Shown one piece after another: positions 9,216 through 17,412 of a stretch of DNA of 64,000 nt. Below the pieces are notes generated by a model, which was not told where the DNA came from, did not search any database, and saw only the letters and a program-made list of their open reading frames with translations. The DNA is from Bacteroidales bacterium. Its GTDB lineage: Bacteria > Bacteroidota > Bacteroidia > Bacteroidales > UBA932. The position numbers and the translations under genes are program-made. Every line of letters begins with the position of its first letter. The stretch's first letter is position 1. Location of the stretch: positions 1 through 64,000 of the forward strand of contig JAGCJX010000015.1 of the NCBI GenBank assembly GCA_017647795.1. Reading direction: 5' to 3'.

Positions 9216-9755
9216 ATGAAACGCGTCACCTTACACGACAAAACTTTTTGTACGTACATTCCCAACGAACAAATCGAACAAGACATCCAAGCCGTTGCCG
9301 ACCAACTCAACAAGGACTTGGCCGATGTCGAACATCCGATTTTTGTCTGTGTACTCAAAGGTTCGTTTATGTTCTATGCATCCCTGATGCAGAAACTGAC
9401 CATCCAACCGGAAATTGAATTCATCCGCCTGTCTTCGTACAGCGGCACCCAAAGCTGCGGTGAAGTCAAACAAGTGATGGGGCTGAACCGTGACTTGAAA
9501 GGAAAAACCGTGGTCATCGTGGAAGACATCGTTGACACCGGAAACACCATCGTCAAATTGCACGAACTCTTCCGCTGCCAAGAAGTGGCCGACATCCGCA
9601 TCTGCACCCTGGTGATGAAACCGGACGTGTACGACAAACCGCTGAAAATCGACTACTGCGCCCGTGAGATTGAAAACCGCTTCATCGTCGGTTTCGGTCT
9701 GGATTACGACCAACTCGGTCGTGAACTCAAGGACATTTACATCCTGGAATCTTAA
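9216..9755 (+). CDS. hpt: Hypoxanthine phosphoribosyltransferase
   Basis: Purine salvage enzyme making IMP (or GMP) from hypoxanthine (or guanine) and PRPP. At 179 residues it has the family's usual length, with the PRPP-binding loop VVIVEDIVDTGNT (about residues 92-104) and the VCVLKGSFMF segment near the N terminus. It is followed 27 bases later by adk, so the pair is probably one transcript for nucleotide metabolism. Confidence 0.95.
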   Translation: MKRVTLHDKTFCTYIPNEQIEQDIQAVADQLNKDLADVEHPIFVCVLKGSFMFYASLMQKLTIQPEIEFIRLSSYSGTQSCGEVKQVMGLNRDLKGKTVVIVEDIVDTGNTIVKLHELFRCQEVADIRICTLVMKPDVYDKPLKIDYCAREIENRFIVGFGLDYDQLGRELKDIYILES

Positions 9756-9782
9756 TCTTTATTCCTATAACAATCTGATAGT

Positions 9783-10346
9783 ATGAAATATTACGTATTA
9801 TTTGGCCCTCCGGGTGCCGGCAAAGGCACACAAGCCCAAAAATTGGTAGAGAAATACCAATTCCACCACGTCTCAACTGGAGAACTCCTCCGCAGCGAGA
9901 TTCGTCAAGGAACTGAATTGGGCCGCCAAGCTGCTGCCTTGATTGAAAAAGGCAACTTGGTTCCGGATGAAATCGTAGTCGGCATGATCCGCAACGAACT
10001 CATCAACAACACCGAAGCCGCCGGTTTCTTGTTTGACGGTTTCCCGAGAACCACCGCACAAGCAGAAACCTTGGACCAATTGATGAAAGACTTGGGCAAA
10101 CAAATCGACGCAGTCATTGCATTGCACTTGCCCGATGCCATGATTTTTGACCGCATCCGCCACCGTGCTGAAATCGAAGGTCGCAAAGATGACGCCGATC
10201 CGGCCATCATCCAAAACCGCATCGATACTTACCACAGCAAAACCGTTCCGATCATTGATTACTACCGCAACCAAAACAAATACGTAGAAATCGACGGTAC
10301 TGGTACCATCGACGAAGTCTTCGAAAAAATCTCAGCTTTGTTGTAA
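9783..10346 (+). CDS. adk: Adenylate kinase
   Basis: Interconverts ATP + AMP and 2 ADP. The P-loop GPPGAGKGT lies at 8-16, the AMP-binding STGELLR segment follows, and GFPRT sits in the middle. With 187 residues and no zinc Cys cluster, it has the short LID form. It probably shares the hpt promoter. The lipoate ligase gene converges on it with a 14-base gap lacking a hairpin. Confidence 0.96.
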   Translation: MKYYVLFGPPGAGKGTQAQKLVEKYQFHHVSTGELLRSEIRQGTELGRQAAALIEKGNLVPDEIVVGMIRNELINNTEAAGFLFDGFPRTTAQAETLDQLMKDLGKQIDAVIALHLPDAMIFDRIRHRAEIEGRKDDADPAIIQNRIDTYHSKTVPIIDYYRNQNKYVEIDGTGTIDEVFEKISALL

Positions 10347-10360
10347 TCCGACAAACGGGC

Positions 10361-11356
10361 TTAGAAGAACAGACCCATCAAATCTTCCGCTTGAACCGCT
10401 CCAAAGTAGTCGTTCAGCGGAAGTTTTTTTAGTGCCTGGTACAAATCATCGTACTGGTGCAACAAACCGGTCAATGCCTCCTCTACCTCCTCAGTGGGAC
10501 GCACAAAGAAATAATCCCCCTGGATCTTACAAGCCTCGATCTTTCCCCCCTTCACGTTCAGACGCAATTCGATCCATCCACAAGGGAACTTCTTGCCCTG
10601 CACAAAATCATATTGCGGAGAACGGCCATAATTCCACGCATCCGTCGCATATTTCTCCTTCCGCAACTGCTCTATGACTTCAAGTTCCTCCGGAGAAAAT
10701 CCCATGGAGCCACTCATCCCCGCAGACAAAGCCTCCCCGGCAAAATAACGCTGCAAATAAGACCAGAATTCCTCAACAGTCATTGGCACAGGCAGGTGTT
10801 CTGCAATGTTGGTCACACGACTCACATTGGATTTCACCCCTTTGTCCACAAACTTTTCCGGACGGGTCCGCAACGCACCGGCCAAATCCCCAATGGAAGC
10901 ATTGAACAACAGGGTCCCATGCTGCAAAACACGGTCCCGATGCACACAGAGCGCATTACCGGAAAACTTGCGTCCGTCTATCAACAAATCATTGCGTCCC
11001 TCCAGGACCGCATTCACGCCCAAAGCCTGCAACGCGTCCAATACGGGACGGGTAAAACGGCGGAACATCTGGGCACTATCTTCCCCAGGCCGGCGGGTTT
11101 CCATAAAGGTATAGTTGATGTTGCCCAAATCGTGAAAGACAGCCCCACCTCCACTCAAGCGGCGCACCACCGGAATATTCCGATTCCGGACAAATTCGGT
11201 ATCTATCTCTGCCAGGGAATTCTGATTCTTTCCGACAATGACAGAAGAGGCATTGCGCCACAAACGGAATACGGGTTCATCCACATGAGTCAACAAATAT
11301 TCTTCTGCCGCCATGTTGAAATAAGGATCGGTCGAGGTGTCAAAAACGTAACGCAT
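10361..11356 (-). CDS. lplA: Lipoate-protein ligase A
   Basis: Attaches lipoate via lipoyl-AMP to E2 subunits or GcvH. The 331-residue protein shows the N-terminal FNMAAEEYLL segment, the lipoate-binding loop RRLSGGGAVFHD (about 65-76), the INYTFM strand, the DGRKFSGNA motif with the conserved Lys (about 128-136), and a C-terminal accessory domain. It is the last gene of the obg-PAP2-lplA unit, 15 bases after the PAP2 gene. A biotin/lipoate-family relative with another cofactor is less likely given the SGGGAV and KFSGNA motifs. Confidence 0.92.
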   Translation of the reverse strand: MRYVFDTSTDPYFNMAAEEYLLTHVDEPVFRLWRNASSVIVGKNQNSLAEIDTEFVRNRNIPVVRRLSGGGAVFHDLGNINYTFMETRRPGEDSAQMFRRFTRPVLDALQALGVNAVLEGRNDLLIDGRKFSGNALCVHRDRVLQHGTLLFNASIGDLAGALRTRPEKFVDKGVKSNVSRVTNIAEHLPVPMTVEEFWSYLQRYFAGEALSAGMSGSMGFSPEELEVIEQLRKEKYATDAWNYGRSPQYDFVQGKKFPCGWIELRLNVKGGKIEACKIQGDYFFVRPTEEVEEALTGLLHQYDDLYQALKKLPLNDYFGAVQAEDLMGLFF

Positions 11357-11371
11357 AAATACTGATTTATA

Positions 11372-11992
11372 TTAATTTTTTGCCCGGCAAGAATCATTCA
11401 GGCCGTTCAATAACCGGCGCAAACAACCGTATACACAGACTGCTACAAAAATGCCCAAGAGGGCACCACAAAGCACATCCAAGGGAAAATGCTTACCAAC
11501 ATAAATCCGGCTGTAGCCCACCAGAGCAGCCCAGAAGATCATCAGGCCGGTATAAAGACGATGCCGAAAAATCAACGAAGAAAGGACTGCCAGACCAAAG
11601 CAGTTGGCGGCATGGTTTGACGGGAACCCAAAACGGCTACCCCTGCCTTCCAACAAATGCACGGTCGGTGCCAACTCCGGATCCCAACAGGGACGCAGAC
11701 GTTCAAAACTATCCTTTCCCAAGCCGCCCAATTGGTCACACAAGCCAAAACAGAGCAGCAAAGCTCCCAGGCAACAGAGTCCAAAGACCAGATGCTGGCG
11801 ACGAGTCACCAACGGCTGCGGAGAAAGGCCCGGTTGCTTCACCCAAAACAAGGCCACGATGATTCCCACATACAACGGGATCCACGCCCAAACCTCTGAA
11901 ACAAAGGCCATGATCGGATCCAGAAAATCCGCGTGTGCACCGTTCAGGGCACTAAACAACGAGCGGTCTGCTTGTATAAGAGCTTCCAACAT
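11372..11992 (-). CDS. PAP2-family membrane phosphatase
   Basis: A 206-residue integral membrane protein with several hydrophobic helices and the acid phosphatase signature: DSFERLRP (motif 1), PSNHAANCFG (motif 2, catalytic His) and YSRIYVGKHFPLD (motif 3, nucleophile His). Such proteins act on undecaprenyl pyrophosphate, phosphatidylglycerophosphate or lipid A phosphates; the substrate cannot be told here. It starts 3 bases after the obg stop, indicating cotranscription. Confidence 0.9.
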   Translation of the reverse strand: MLEALIQADRSLFSALNGAHADFLDPIMAFVSEVWAWIPLYVGIIVALFWVKQPGLSPQPLVTRRQHLVFGLCCLGALLLCFGLCDQLGGLGKDSFERLRPCWDPELAPTVHLLEGRGSRFGFPSNHAANCFGLAVLSSLIFRHRLYTGLMIFWAALVGYSRIYVGKHFPLDVLCGALLGIFVAVCVYGCLRRLLNGLNDSCRAKN

Positions 11993-11995
11993 AGA

Positions 11996-12988
11996 TTACG
12001 CGTTGAGTTTTTTCCAGAGCAAGTCCTTGAGTTGTTGGACATTCTGTCCACTGACAGACGAGAAGAACAAATGCGGAATTTCTTTCGGAAGGTGTGACTC
12101 CATTTCACGCATCAATTCTTCGTCCAGCATATCACATTTGGAGATGGCCAGCACGCGCTCCTTATCCAGCAGTTCGGGGTTGTATTTCTCCAATTCATTC
12201 AAAAGGATGCGGTATTCAGCCGCCGGATCTTTGGAATCAGCCGGTACCAGGAACAACAACATCGAGTTCCGTTCGATGTGGCGCAAGAAACGGAGGCCCA
12301 AACCACGACCTTCGTGCGCTCCCTCAATGATTCCGGGGATGTCTGCCATCACAAACGAACGGTCGTCGTAGTAATGCACAATTCCCAAGTTCGGTTCCAT
12401 GGTGGTGAAGGCATAATCGGCAATTTTCGGGCGGGCCGCAGAAACAGCGGACAACAAGGTCGATTTACCCGCATTCGGGAAACCCACCAAACCGACGTCG
12501 GCCAAGAGTTTCAACTCCAAGATGAACCAACCCTCATAGCCGGGCTCACCGGGTTGGGAATAACGGGGTGTCTGGTTGGTAGCCGATTTGAAATTGGCAT
12601 TTCCCAAACCACCACGTCCCCCCTTGACGAGGATGAGTTCTTCTCCATCTTCCATGATTTCGCAGAGCACTTCACCGGTCTCAGCATCACGGGCAACGGT
12701 TCCCAGCGGAACGTCCAGGAAGATGTCCTCCCCGTTCGCACCTTTGCACAGGTTTCCGCTTCCGTCACCGCCGTGCTCGGCCTTGATGTGTTTGCGATAC
12801 TTTAGGTGGATCAACGTCCAATATTGCGCATTACCTCGCAAGATGATGTGACCACCCCGTCCACCATCGCCCCCGTCAGGACCGCCTTTCGGTACATACT
12901 TTTCCCGACGCAAGTGAGTGGAACCTTTTCCTCCGTTTCCAGAGGCCAAAAACAATTTCACGTAATCGATGAAGTTACTGCCTGCCAT
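11996..12988 (-). CDS. obg: Obg/CgtA ribosome-associated GTPase
   Basis: Essential GTPase involved in late 50S assembly and the stringent response. From the ATG at 12988 it has 330 residues: the glycine-rich Obg fold (about 1-155, with [17 protein letters not shown] and GGRGGLGN) followed by the G domain with GFPNAGKST and [14 protein letters not shown]. There is no extra C-terminal Obg domain. The upstream TTG at 13009 would add seven atypical residues. The promoter at 13025-13032 gives a short leader. Confidence 0.96.
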   Translation of the reverse strand: MAGSNFIDYVKLFLASGNGGKGSTHLRREKYVPKGGPDGGDGGRGGHIILRGNAQYWTLIHLKYRKHIKAEHGGDGSGNLCKGANGEDIFLDVPLGTVARDAETGEVLCEIMEDGEELILVKGGRGGLGNANFKSATNQTPRYSQPGEPGYEGWFILELKLLADVGLVGFPNAGKSTLLSAVSAARPKIADYAFTTMEPNLGIVHYYDDRSFVMADIPGIIEGAHEGRGLGLRFLRHIERNSMLLFLVPADSKDPAAEYRILLNELEKYNPELLDKERVLAISKCDMLDEELMREMESHLPKEIPHLFFSSVSGQNVQQLKDLLWKKLNA

Positions 12989-13024
12989 AATGATTCTATT
13001 GCCGCTCAAAAAACTTATAACCTA

Positions 13025-13032
13025 CAAAGATA
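13025..13032 (-). promoter_or_regulatory. -7 promoter element for obg operon
   Basis: Minus strand reads TATCTTTG (exact TAnnTTTG); TTTC sits 18 bases upstream, close to the TTTG -33 element. Confidence 0.65.
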
Positions 13033-13143
13033 GTCATTCTTTCCGATAGTGAAACACCACCCCACTACCGACGTCCACCAACAGGCGTATGAATTACGCA
13101 AAATTTACAAATTTTGGTAAAAACCATTATCATGGCCAAGAAA

Positions 13144-13199
13144 TCATCCATCAGCAAAGACGCCGGCTCGGTTGAGTCGGCGTCTTTGCTGATGGAATT
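13144..13199 (-). terminator. Long perfect hairpin after raiA
   Basis: The arms at 13148-13165 and 13178-13195 pair over 18 bases and can extend inward (with one G-U) to a GGTT tetraloop, giving about 22 pairs. It begins two bases past the raiA stop. There is no strong T run after it on either strand, so it may act as a terminator, a 3'-end stabiliser, or both. Positions 13033-13143 otherwise hold no gene I can support. Confidence 0.6.
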
Positions 13200-13488
13200 A
13201 CATTCCGTATCTTTTTTCTTTTGCCTTGACCAGCATGTCTTTCAAGGCATCTGCACAATCAACGATAGCATCTTCAAAAGTGTCTGCCGTACGATCGATT
13301 ACGAGATCGTTCCCCGGGATTGCCACGCGAACCTTTGCGTTCTTTTTGTGGTCGGGTTCGAGGGACAGAGCAACTTCCACATTGATAATGTCTTCGTAGA
13401 ATTTTGACAATTTGCTGATTTTCTTGTCAATGAATTCCAACAACTTCTGATCGGCGTCAAAGCGGATCGATTGTACTCTAATGTCCAT
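13198..13488 (-). CDS. raiA: Ribosome hibernation factor (HPF/RaiA family)
   Basis: Short-form ribosome hibernation protein (96 residues from ATG 13488) that sits in the decoding region of idle ribosomes. It has the MDIRVQSIRFDADQKL start, the KKISKLSKFYEDI helix, and the VRVAIPGNDLVI strand of the S30AE domain. An in-frame ATG exists at 13500, but the sequence between the two contains GGAGGT, five bases before ATG 13488, so the downstream ATG is the real start. The start region overlaps the last codons of the Xer gene, so translation may be coupled. Confidence 0.93.
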   Translation of the reverse strand: MDIRVQSIRFDADQKLLEFIDKKISKLSKFYEDIINVEVALSLEPDHKKNAKVRVAIPGNDLVIDRTADTFEDAIVDCADALKDMLVKAKEKRYGM

Positions 13489-14476
13489 ATTTACCTCCAT
13501 TTTTTGCTCGTGGATGAGCGGTTAAGTATGTTTCCTTCAACTTTTCGAACGAGTTGTGGGTGTAAACCTGGGTGGCAGCCAACGACCCGTGACCCAGCAC
13601 TTCCTTGATGCTGTTGAGGTCGGTACCGTTGTTCAGCAAGTGGGTCGCCAACGAATGTCGTAAGACGTGGGGCGACTTTTTTCCACTGAAACCATCCAAC
13701 CCGGCCAACTCTTTCTTCACCACGCTGTTAACAAACTGCGGGTACAATGGATTTCCCTGATCTGTAACAAAGAACCATTCGGTTGGAGAAGCAGGGAACT
13801 CTTCTCTAACCCGTTTCAAATATAATACAATTTCTTGAGAAATCCTAATCGGCACCGGTATTTCTCGTTCTTTTCCTCCTTTTCCAGTAATTCGAAACAA
13901 GGAACGTGCCACGTCAAAGTCCGAAACCCGCAAGCCAACCACTTCGCTGCGACGCATTCCAGTCGCATACAGGAGCAGCAGCAGCATTTTGTTGCGGTAA
14001 AACGAGAAGTCCCAATCGCGATCCGGAGCGGCAAAACAAGCGAAATAATCCTCCAACGAAGTGGCTTTGTAAAATTCAGGCAAGCGTTTCGGCCGTTTGG
14101 GGCGGGTCAACAGTCGCAACGGATTCTCGCGCAGCTGACCGGCTTTCACGGCATGGGTGCAAAAGGCACTCAGGGCCGAAAGTTTGAGGTTGACGGTCGT
14201 TGCACTCAGCCCCCGTTCCATAGTCCAGGCCAAGAAAGAGCGCAGGTGGGTCAACTGCCACACCTCCCAATAGTCTGCCTCTGCCAAAGGCCAATGGGCC
14301 ATCTGCTGCTCCCAGGCATCGGGCTGTGAGACCAGCGCTGGCACTTGGCTCCAATCCCGGTCCGCGAACAAAAACGCATAGTATTCCTGCAAGGCCGCCC
14401 CGTACAAGGAATAGGTCCGCGGCGAACAACGGCGCTGCGTGCGCAGGTAATGCAGGAAGGTTTGCGTCGGCGTCAT
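13478..14476 (-). CDS. xerC: Tyrosine recombinase XerC/XerD type
   Basis: Site-specific recombinase expected to resolve chromosome dimers at dif. It has 332 residues, with an N-terminal SAM-like core-binding domain (TFLHYLRTQRRCSPRT) and the catalytic set: Arg in GMRRSEVVGL, Lys in GKGGKERE, HVLRHSLATH (His and Arg), LGHGSL (His) and the nucleophile Tyr in TQVYTH. Length and lack of extra domains favour a housekeeping Xer over an element integrase. It follows the LPP20-like gene by 9 bases and overlaps raiA. An Xer-raiA pair beside rpsU is common in Bacteroidales, though here rpsU points the other way. Confidence 0.93.
   Translation of the reverse strand: MTPTQTFLHYLRTQRRCSPRTYSLYGAALQEYYAFLFADRDWSQVPALVSQPDAWEQQMAHWPLAEADYWEVWQLTHLRSFLAWTMERGLSATTVNLKLSALSAFCTHAVKAGQLRENPLRLLTRPKRPKRLPEFYKATSLEDYFACFAAPDRDWDFSFYRNKMLLLLLYATGMRRSEVVGLRVSDFDVARSLFRITGKGGKEREIPVPIRISQEIVLYLKRVREEFPASPTEWFFVTDQGNPLYPQFVNSVVKKELAGLDGFSGKKSPHVLRHSLATHLLNNGTDLNSIKEVLGHGSLAATQVYTHNSFEKLKETYLTAHPRAKNGGKYGH
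13492..13497 (-). promoter_or_regulatory. Strong Shine-Dalgarno of raiA
   Basis: Minus strand reads GGAGGT at ideal spacing before ATG 13488, inside the 3' end of the Xer gene. Most genes in this window lack such a site. Confidence 0.7.
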
Positions 14477-14485
14477 CGGCTTCTC

Positions 14486-15496
14486 TTATTGCAAGGCTCC
14501 TTCAATAGCCTTTTTGAAAGCTTCGGCATCAAAGCTCGCCGACCCCTGTTCAAGTTGCCTGCGGATTTGCTCCTCGTTTCTGGCTTTCGGGGAACAAGGC
14601 ACAAGTTCGTATTGGAGGGCCGGAAAACGGTCTGCCACTTTTCCATTGGTTTTCCGGATTACTTTTTCGCCAATACCCTGAATCTCAGGGATGAATACCT
14701 CAACCGTACCATCCTCTTGCTTAACCTGCTCCATGTTGCTACAAATCACATTGTACACAGCAACCGACAAGGGCTCCTGCCCCAACGCATAGACTAACGC
14801 TCCTCGGTTATCCGAAGGAGAAAGCGTATAGTTCCACTGTCCCTTTTCCTTGAAATCATAGTTCAACTCCTGCGGTTCTGTTTTTCCATCGTTATATTCC
14901 AATAGAAAGGCCGGGGGTGTACTATCATATTCCTTAAAGTAGGTTGAAATTATAAACGAACGCCTGCTTTCCGAAGCCACCGACAAGGAGGTAGCCACCT
15001 CATCCCGAAAACTAAGATGACTCGTTGTGCCGGTAGATATGGTTTCAGAATACAATTCATACCGAAGGAGTATTGTTACTTTTGCATCGGATCCCTGCTC
15101 ATCAATGTGTAGACGGACAAACTCTTCCCCATTCTCATTGATGTACCGGTCCAAGATCCGATAAGACAAGGTGTGCTGACTCTTCAAAAGCAAGGACGAT
15201 GAAGCTTTCTCTGAGATGATCCCGCTTTCAACATCCTGATAAGTACTAGAGATTGCCTTCGGCTCCGGATGCTGAGCCAGATGCCGCAGGCACCATTGGA
15301 TCAACGCCTGGGAGACTGCCTGGTCCTGACGCAGTTGGGGATCACTCAGGTTGGGCAGTGACACGCCCACAGTCTCGTCGCCTATCGGATTGAAGAACCA
15401 CGACGGAACGGTTTGGGCCAAGGCCCGACCCGATACAAAAAGGAACAAAAGAACCACCCACGAGAAACGGAAGGTGCACGACACGATTGCTTTCAT
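14486..15496 (-). CDS. LPP20-like exported protein
   Basis: A 336-residue protein with a good signal peptide (FSWVVLLFLFVSGRALAQ). The segment after it (VPSWFFNPIGDETVGVSLPNL, split here as VPSWFF then GDETVGVS) followed by a helix with alternating Ala/Gln (RQDQAVSQALIQW) resembles the LPP20 family, whose members begin with a PxWf...vGvs pattern. The remainder is mostly strands and unrecognised. Function unknown; envelope location is inferred. It is the first gene of the unit that includes xer and raiA, with its own promoter at 15510-15517. Confidence 0.6.
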   Translation of the reverse strand: MKAIVSCTFRFSWVVLLFLFVSGRALAQTVPSWFFNPIGDETVGVSLPNLSDPQLRQDQAVSQALIQWCLRHLAQHPEPKAISSTYQDVESGIISEKASSSLLLKSQHTLSYRILDRYINENGEEFVRLHIDEQGSDAKVTILLRYELYSETISTGTTSHLSFRDEVATSLSVASESRRSFIISTYFKEYDSTPPAFLLEYNDGKTEPQELNYDFKEKGQWNYTLSPSDNRGALVYALGQEPLSVAVYNVICSNMEQVKQEDGTVEVFIPEIQGIGEKVIRKTNGKVADRFPALQYELVPCSPKARNEEQIRRQLEQGSASFDAEAFKKAIEGALQ

Positions 15497-15509
15497 AGTA
15501 TTTTTAACC

Positions 15510-15517
15510 CAAATTTA
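15510..15517 (-). promoter_or_regulatory. -7 promoter element for LPP20-like/xer/raiA unit
   Basis: Minus strand reads TAAATTTG, an exact TAnnTTTG match, 13 bases before the ATG at 15496. Confidence 0.6.
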
Positions 15518-15575
15518 CCACTTATCTGCAAGTCTACCAAAAATTAAAAGGTATTGCAGAATAGATTTTTTTTCC

Positions 15576-15583
15576 TACTTTTG
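15576..15583 (+). promoter_or_regulatory. -7 promoter element for rpsU
   Basis: TACTTTTG is exact TAnnTTTG; ATTG at 15553-15556 lies 19 bases upstream, three of four bases of the TTTG -33 element. Transcription should start near 15590, leaving a leader of about 25 bases. Confidence 0.7.
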
Positions 15584-15598
15584 CACCCGCAAATAAAA

Positions 15599-15606
15599 AG
15601 GAGGTG
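15599..15606 (+). promoter_or_regulatory. Perfect Shine-Dalgarno of rpsU
   Basis: AGGAGGTG ends 8 bases before the rpsU ATG (GGAGG to ATG spacing is 10). It fully complements the CCUCC anti-Shine-Dalgarno, which is unusual in a genome that mostly does not use it and fits reported rpsU autoregulation in Bacteroidota. Confidence 0.75.
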
Positions 15607-15614
15607 GTAAAGAG

Positions 15615-15806
15615 ATGATTATTGTACCCGTAAAAGATGGCGAAAACATCGAAAGAGCGCTCAAAAAATTCAAACGCAAATTCGAAAAAACTGGTGTCGT
15701 ACGCGAACTTCGCAGTAGAAAAACTTATGAAAAACCGTCTGTTCGCAGAAGAGATGAATTGAAAAAAGCTATCTACGTGCAACACCTCCAAATCAACGAA
15801 GAATAA
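15615..15806 (+). CDS. rpsU: Ribosomal protein bS21
   Basis: Small-subunit protein bS21, 63 residues, the usual length. The basic VKDGENIERALKKFKRKFEKTG start and RRRDELKKA stretch are characteristic. In Bacteroidota ribosomes bS21, together with bS6 and bS18, helps bury the 3' end of 16S rRNA so that most mRNAs are read without Shine-Dalgarno pairing. The gene itself carries a perfect Shine-Dalgarno, as expected if shortage of bS21 frees the anti-Shine-Dalgarno and boosts its own translation. A terminator follows at 15838-15876. Confidence 0.97.
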   Translation: MIIVPVKDGENIERALKKFKRKFEKTGVVRELRSRKTYEKPSVRRRDELKKAIYVQHLQINEE

Positions 15807-15837
15807 GTTCGTTAAACCGTTTTCATAGCAAAGAGGG

Positions 15838-15876
15838 GAACAGGATTTGAGAGCAATCTCGGTCCTGTTCTTTTTT
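15838..15876 (+). terminator. Rho-independent terminator after rpsU
   Basis: GAACAGGA (15838-15845) pairs with TCCTGTTC (15863-15870), with an inner GAGA/TCTC stem closed by a GCAA tetraloop, then six T. I see no separate promoter between it and the POT gene, so partial read-through could feed that gene. Confidence 0.8.
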
Positions 15877-15900
15877 ATAAACAACCAAAAATCAATTATT

Positions 15901-17412
15901 ATGTTTGACAAACACCCCAAAGGACTGTACGCTCTGGCCTTGGCAAACACCGGAGAACGCTTCGGTTACTACACCATGCTTGCCGTATTCGTTCTTTTCT
16001 TGCAAGCCAACTTCGGATATTCTGCTTCCACCGCTGGCTTGATCTATTCAACCTTCTTAGGTTTTGTTTACTTCATGCCTTTGTTCGGCGGTATCGCCGC
16101 TGACAAATTGGGCTACCGCAAAATGGTAACCATCGGGATCGCAATCATGTTCTTCGGTTACCTGCTCCTCTCCCTGCCCTTGGGCGCTAACCGTGGCGCT
16201 GTCATCGCAATGGGTGGTGCGCTGTTGTTGATCTCCATCGGTACCGGTCTCTTCAAAGGAAACTTGCAAGTGATGGTCGGCAACCTGTACGACGACCCGG
16301 CTTATGCTGACAAACGTGACTCCGGTTTCAGTTTGTTCTACATGGCCATCAACGTCGGTTCTATGTTTGCCCCGACGGCTGCGATCAAAATCATGGAATG
16401 GGCACAAAGAAGCCTCGGTGCTTCCGAAGCGGACGCTTACCACTACGCATTTGCTGTAGCTTGCGTTTCATTGATTGCTTCCATCATCATTTTCTACGCC
16501 TTCCGCAGTACTTACATTCACACCGACAAACGCAAAGTTGCCGCTGCCTCCAACCAACAAGTGGCAGAATTGACCCCGGCTCAAACCAAAGAACGCATCA
16601 TCTGCCTGTGCTTGGTATTCGCCGTGGTGATCTTCTTCTGGATGGCCTTCCACCAAAACGGTTCTACCTTGACCTACTTCGCCCGTGACTATGTGGCTAC
16701 CTCGTCTACCGGTATCCAAAGCATGGCCTTCGACGTAGTGAACTTGGTACTCTGCATCGTGATTGTGTACGGTCTCTTCGGTCTGTTCCAAAGCAAAGCG
16801 AACAAAGGTCGCATCATTTCTTTGGCGGTCATCGCTGCTGCTGCTTGCGGTTTGGTATACAAATACAATGCAATTGCTGAAGTAACCGAAGTCAGTGCTC
16901 CTATTTTCCAACAATTCAACGCCTGCTTCGTGGTAATGTTGACTCCCGTCTCCATCGCTTTGTTCGGAGCTTTGGCAAAACGCGGCAAAGAGCCTTCTGC
17001 TCCGTTGAAAATCGGTTTGGGTATGCTCGTAGCGGGTATCGCTTACGTGCTGATGACCGTAGGTTCATTGGGCTTGCCGGCTCCTGCTGAGCAAACTGCA
17101 ATGGGTGCTGACGCCATGCGTGTATCCCCGAACTGGCTTATCTCAACCTACCTCATCCTCACCTTTGCTGAGCTTCTCTTGTCTCCGATCGGCATTTCTT
17201 TCGTGACCAAAGTAGCTCCCCCGAAATACGCAGGTATGATGATGGGAGGCTGGTTCGTAGCGACTGCTGTGGGCAACTTCCTGGTAGCTATTCCTGCGAT
17301 GATGTGGGGCAAGTCCCTCACCATTGTATGGGGCACCTTGATTGCCATCTGCTTGGTAGCTGCTTCCTTCATTTTCATTATCTTGAAACGTCTGGAGAAA
17401 GTTGCCAAATAA
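15901..17412 (+). CDS. POT-family peptide:proton symporter
   Basis: Inner-membrane di/tripeptide transporter of the major facilitator superfamily (PTR2/POT). From ATG 15901 it has 503 residues and some 12-14 hydrophobic helices. The signature NTGERFGYY (ExxERFxYY-like) is at about 18-26, and the second POT motif FYMAINVGSM at about 147-156. An in-frame upstream start at 15847 lies inside the rpsU terminator and is rejected. Codon choice resembles the highly expressed genes of the window. The last codons are repeated downstream at 17921-17950 (see the remnant entry). Confidence 0.94.
   Translation: MFDKHPKGLYALALANTGERFGYYTMLAVFVLFLQANFGYSASTAGLIYSTFLGFVYFMPLFGGIAADKLGYRKMVTIGIAIMFFGYLLLSLPLGANRGAVIAMGGALLLISIGTGLFKGNLQVMVGNLYDDPAYADKRDSGFSLFYMAINVGSMFAPTAAIKIMEWAQRSLGASEADAYHYAFAVACVSLIASIIIFYAFRSTYIHTDKRKVAAASNQQVAELTPAQTKERIICLCLVFAVVIFFWMAFHQNGSTLTYFARDYVATSSTGIQSMAFDVVNLVLCIVIVYGLFGLFQSKANKGRIISLAVIAAAACGLVYKYNAIAEVTEVSAPIFQQFNACFVVMLTPVSIALFGALAKRGKEPSAPLKIGLGMLVAGIAYVLMTVGSLGLPAPAEQTAMGADAMRVSPNWLISTYLILTFAELLLSPIGISFVTKVAPPKYAGMMMGGWFVATAVGNFLVAIPAMMWGKSLTIVWGTLIAICLVAASFIFIILKRLEKVAK
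17389..17412 (+). repeat. 24-base direct repeat, copy A
   Basis: The 3' end of the intact POT gene from CGTCTGG to the TAA stop; the identical copy B is at 17927-17950. The copies bracket the AT-rich insert. Confidence 0.9.

Noticed and set aside
13114..13407. Plus-strand 97-codon frame between obg and raiA
   Set aside because: It runs through the long hairpin and then antisense to raiA; no promoter and no family match.
13478..14476. Xer gene as the integrase of a mobile element
   Set aside because: Length, neighbours (raiA, near rpsU) and absence of element genes or att repeats fit a housekeeping Xer recombinase.
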